From Ichthyophthirius multifiliis (taxonomy: Eukaryota > Ciliophora > Oligohymenophorea > Hymenostomatida): 64,000 bases of DNA. The notes under the pieces were generated by a model. The model saw nothing but the letters and a program-made list of their open reading frames with translations. It ran no database searches and was not told the origin of the DNA. Within the stretch, counting starts at the first letter, position 1. The number at the start of each line of letters is the position of its first letter. Shown here in pieces: positions 63,102 through 64,000 of this stretch. The stretch is from the NCBI RefSeq assembly GCF_000220395.1, contig NW_004086912.1, forward strand, positions 1 to 64,000. Reading direction: 5' to 3'. A program made the translations under genes and the position numbers.

Positions 63102-64000
63102 TCATGTATATTTATTCAAATCTTAGCAGTCTTATGAGTTACTAGTTTTTTTAACATATTCAAATATAGCTTTATATTTTTAAGAATTTTTATTTTTCTC
63201 TTTTTTTTTGTAATTTTATTATAATAAAAGCATAAGCGTTTATATATTCAAATAAATAGATTATCTTAAAAAAAGATCATTTAATCCTTCATTTATAAGT
63301 TTTTAAGCAATATTAATTTTTAATTGAGTTATATAAACCATATTATGCTTTAATTATTACATTTAATAATCGAATTCTTTGTCAAAATTTTCCAATTTAC
63401 TAATTATTATTTAATGAACTTTTTAATTTTCAAGAATTTCTAATTTTATTTCTTCATTTTCTTTAGTTTAATTATTACATATTTATATTTATTCGAGAAA
63501 ATTTTAATTTTAATATTCTTCTTTACATTTATCTGTTTGTTAATTTTCTATTAGCTATGCTTAAAAAGAGCTATTTATTTTCAATTTTTTTTTATCATTA
63601 ACTTGATTTTTTTCATTAGAAATGCTATCTAAAGTCGAATCTGATTAAATTAAATTTTTTTAACACTCATGAGTATTATTTTCTGTAGAATTTTCATTAT
63701 CCTCTGTAGACTTTTATTGATATTCTAAATTTTTTAGTTAATAATCAATACAATTTTATTCATTTTTTTCTATATTTTATCTTAATTCATTATTTTGAAG
63801 ATTTTAATTTTGTTCATTTTTTTTATTTTTTAGTTTTATTTATTTTTTACAAAATTTTAAGTTTTGTTTATTGATTTATTTTTTCTTAATTAATGTTTTT
63901 ATTTTTTATTAGCATTTATTTTGTTTGTTTTGTATTTTTATATTCCTTTATATTTTTTTCTTTTATTGTTTAATTGGGGATTAAATTTATTAATTATTAA
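63102..64000 (-). CDS. coiled-coil protein, 5' partial at the right edge
   Basis: The frame is open from the right edge to TGA 63102-63104, about 299 codons. It is Lys/Asn/Gln-rich at first, then heptad-like: KENEEIKLEILENQKVHQII, SKLENFDKEFDYQMQQLKHN, ending KYKAIFEYVKKTSNSQDCQ. No zinc or catalytic motif is seen. The start lies outside the window. A structural or tethering role is all that can be suggested. Confidence 0.7.

Overview
The window reads as macronuclear DNA of an oligohymenophorean ciliate, most like Ichthyophthirius multifiliis or a close relative. Base composition is extremely AT-rich. TAA and TAG stand for glutamine and only TGA ends proteins: full-length NSA2, PRP38, ALKBH8 and poly(A)-binding protein readings appear only under that code. 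Introns are short, AT-rich and GT...AG (about 35-200 nt). Gene calls below come from manual translation with the ciliate code. Gene order is compact with no operons. No species-level claim is certain.

Layout, left to right. 0-8 kb: the 3' end of a tail-anchored coiled-coil gene, a small uncertain gene, an N-myristoylated AGC kinase (3 exons), a FYVE-like plus TBC-like protein (6 exons), and a small PADR1-like zinc protein. 8-17.5 kb: a DZIP1/Iguana-like gene diverging from a type I membrane protein, a Q/N-rich protein with a conserved C-terminal domain, and tRNA-Ser(UGA). 18-25 kb: a poorly resolved gene, a four-pass membrane protein, and two decayed genes (a PABP fragment and a nitrilase). 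25-33.5 kb: a housekeeping cluster with a divergent PABP paralogue, ALKBH8-like dioxygenase, PRP38, full-length PABP behind a striking oligo(A) leader, and NSA2. 33.8-39.5 kb: a 903-residue polytopic orphan, a protein kinase with DFE in place of DFG, and an assembly gap. 41-48 kb: a CCDC146/MBO2-like coiled-coil gene and two tandem sorting nexins. 48.5-64 kb: two orphan genes, WRAP73, a second PADR1-like gene, a 6 kb armadillo/coiled-coil gene with coding (TAA)n tracts, and a coiled-coil gene cut by the right edge.

By function the genes fall into three loose groups. RNA handling and translation: PABP, PRP38, NSA2, ALKBH8 and tRNA-Ser. Centriole/cilium: WRAP73, DZIP1-like, CCDC146-like and probably the armadillo protein. 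Membrane traffic and signalling: two sorting nexins, FYVE-TBC, two kinases and several polytopic proteins. Local duplication and decay is the main evolutionary signal: three PABP-derived loci within 10 kb, a tandem SNX pair and a dispersed PADR1 pair. Many genes show one-base frame breaks, mostly in homopolymer runs, which look more like assembly errors than biology.
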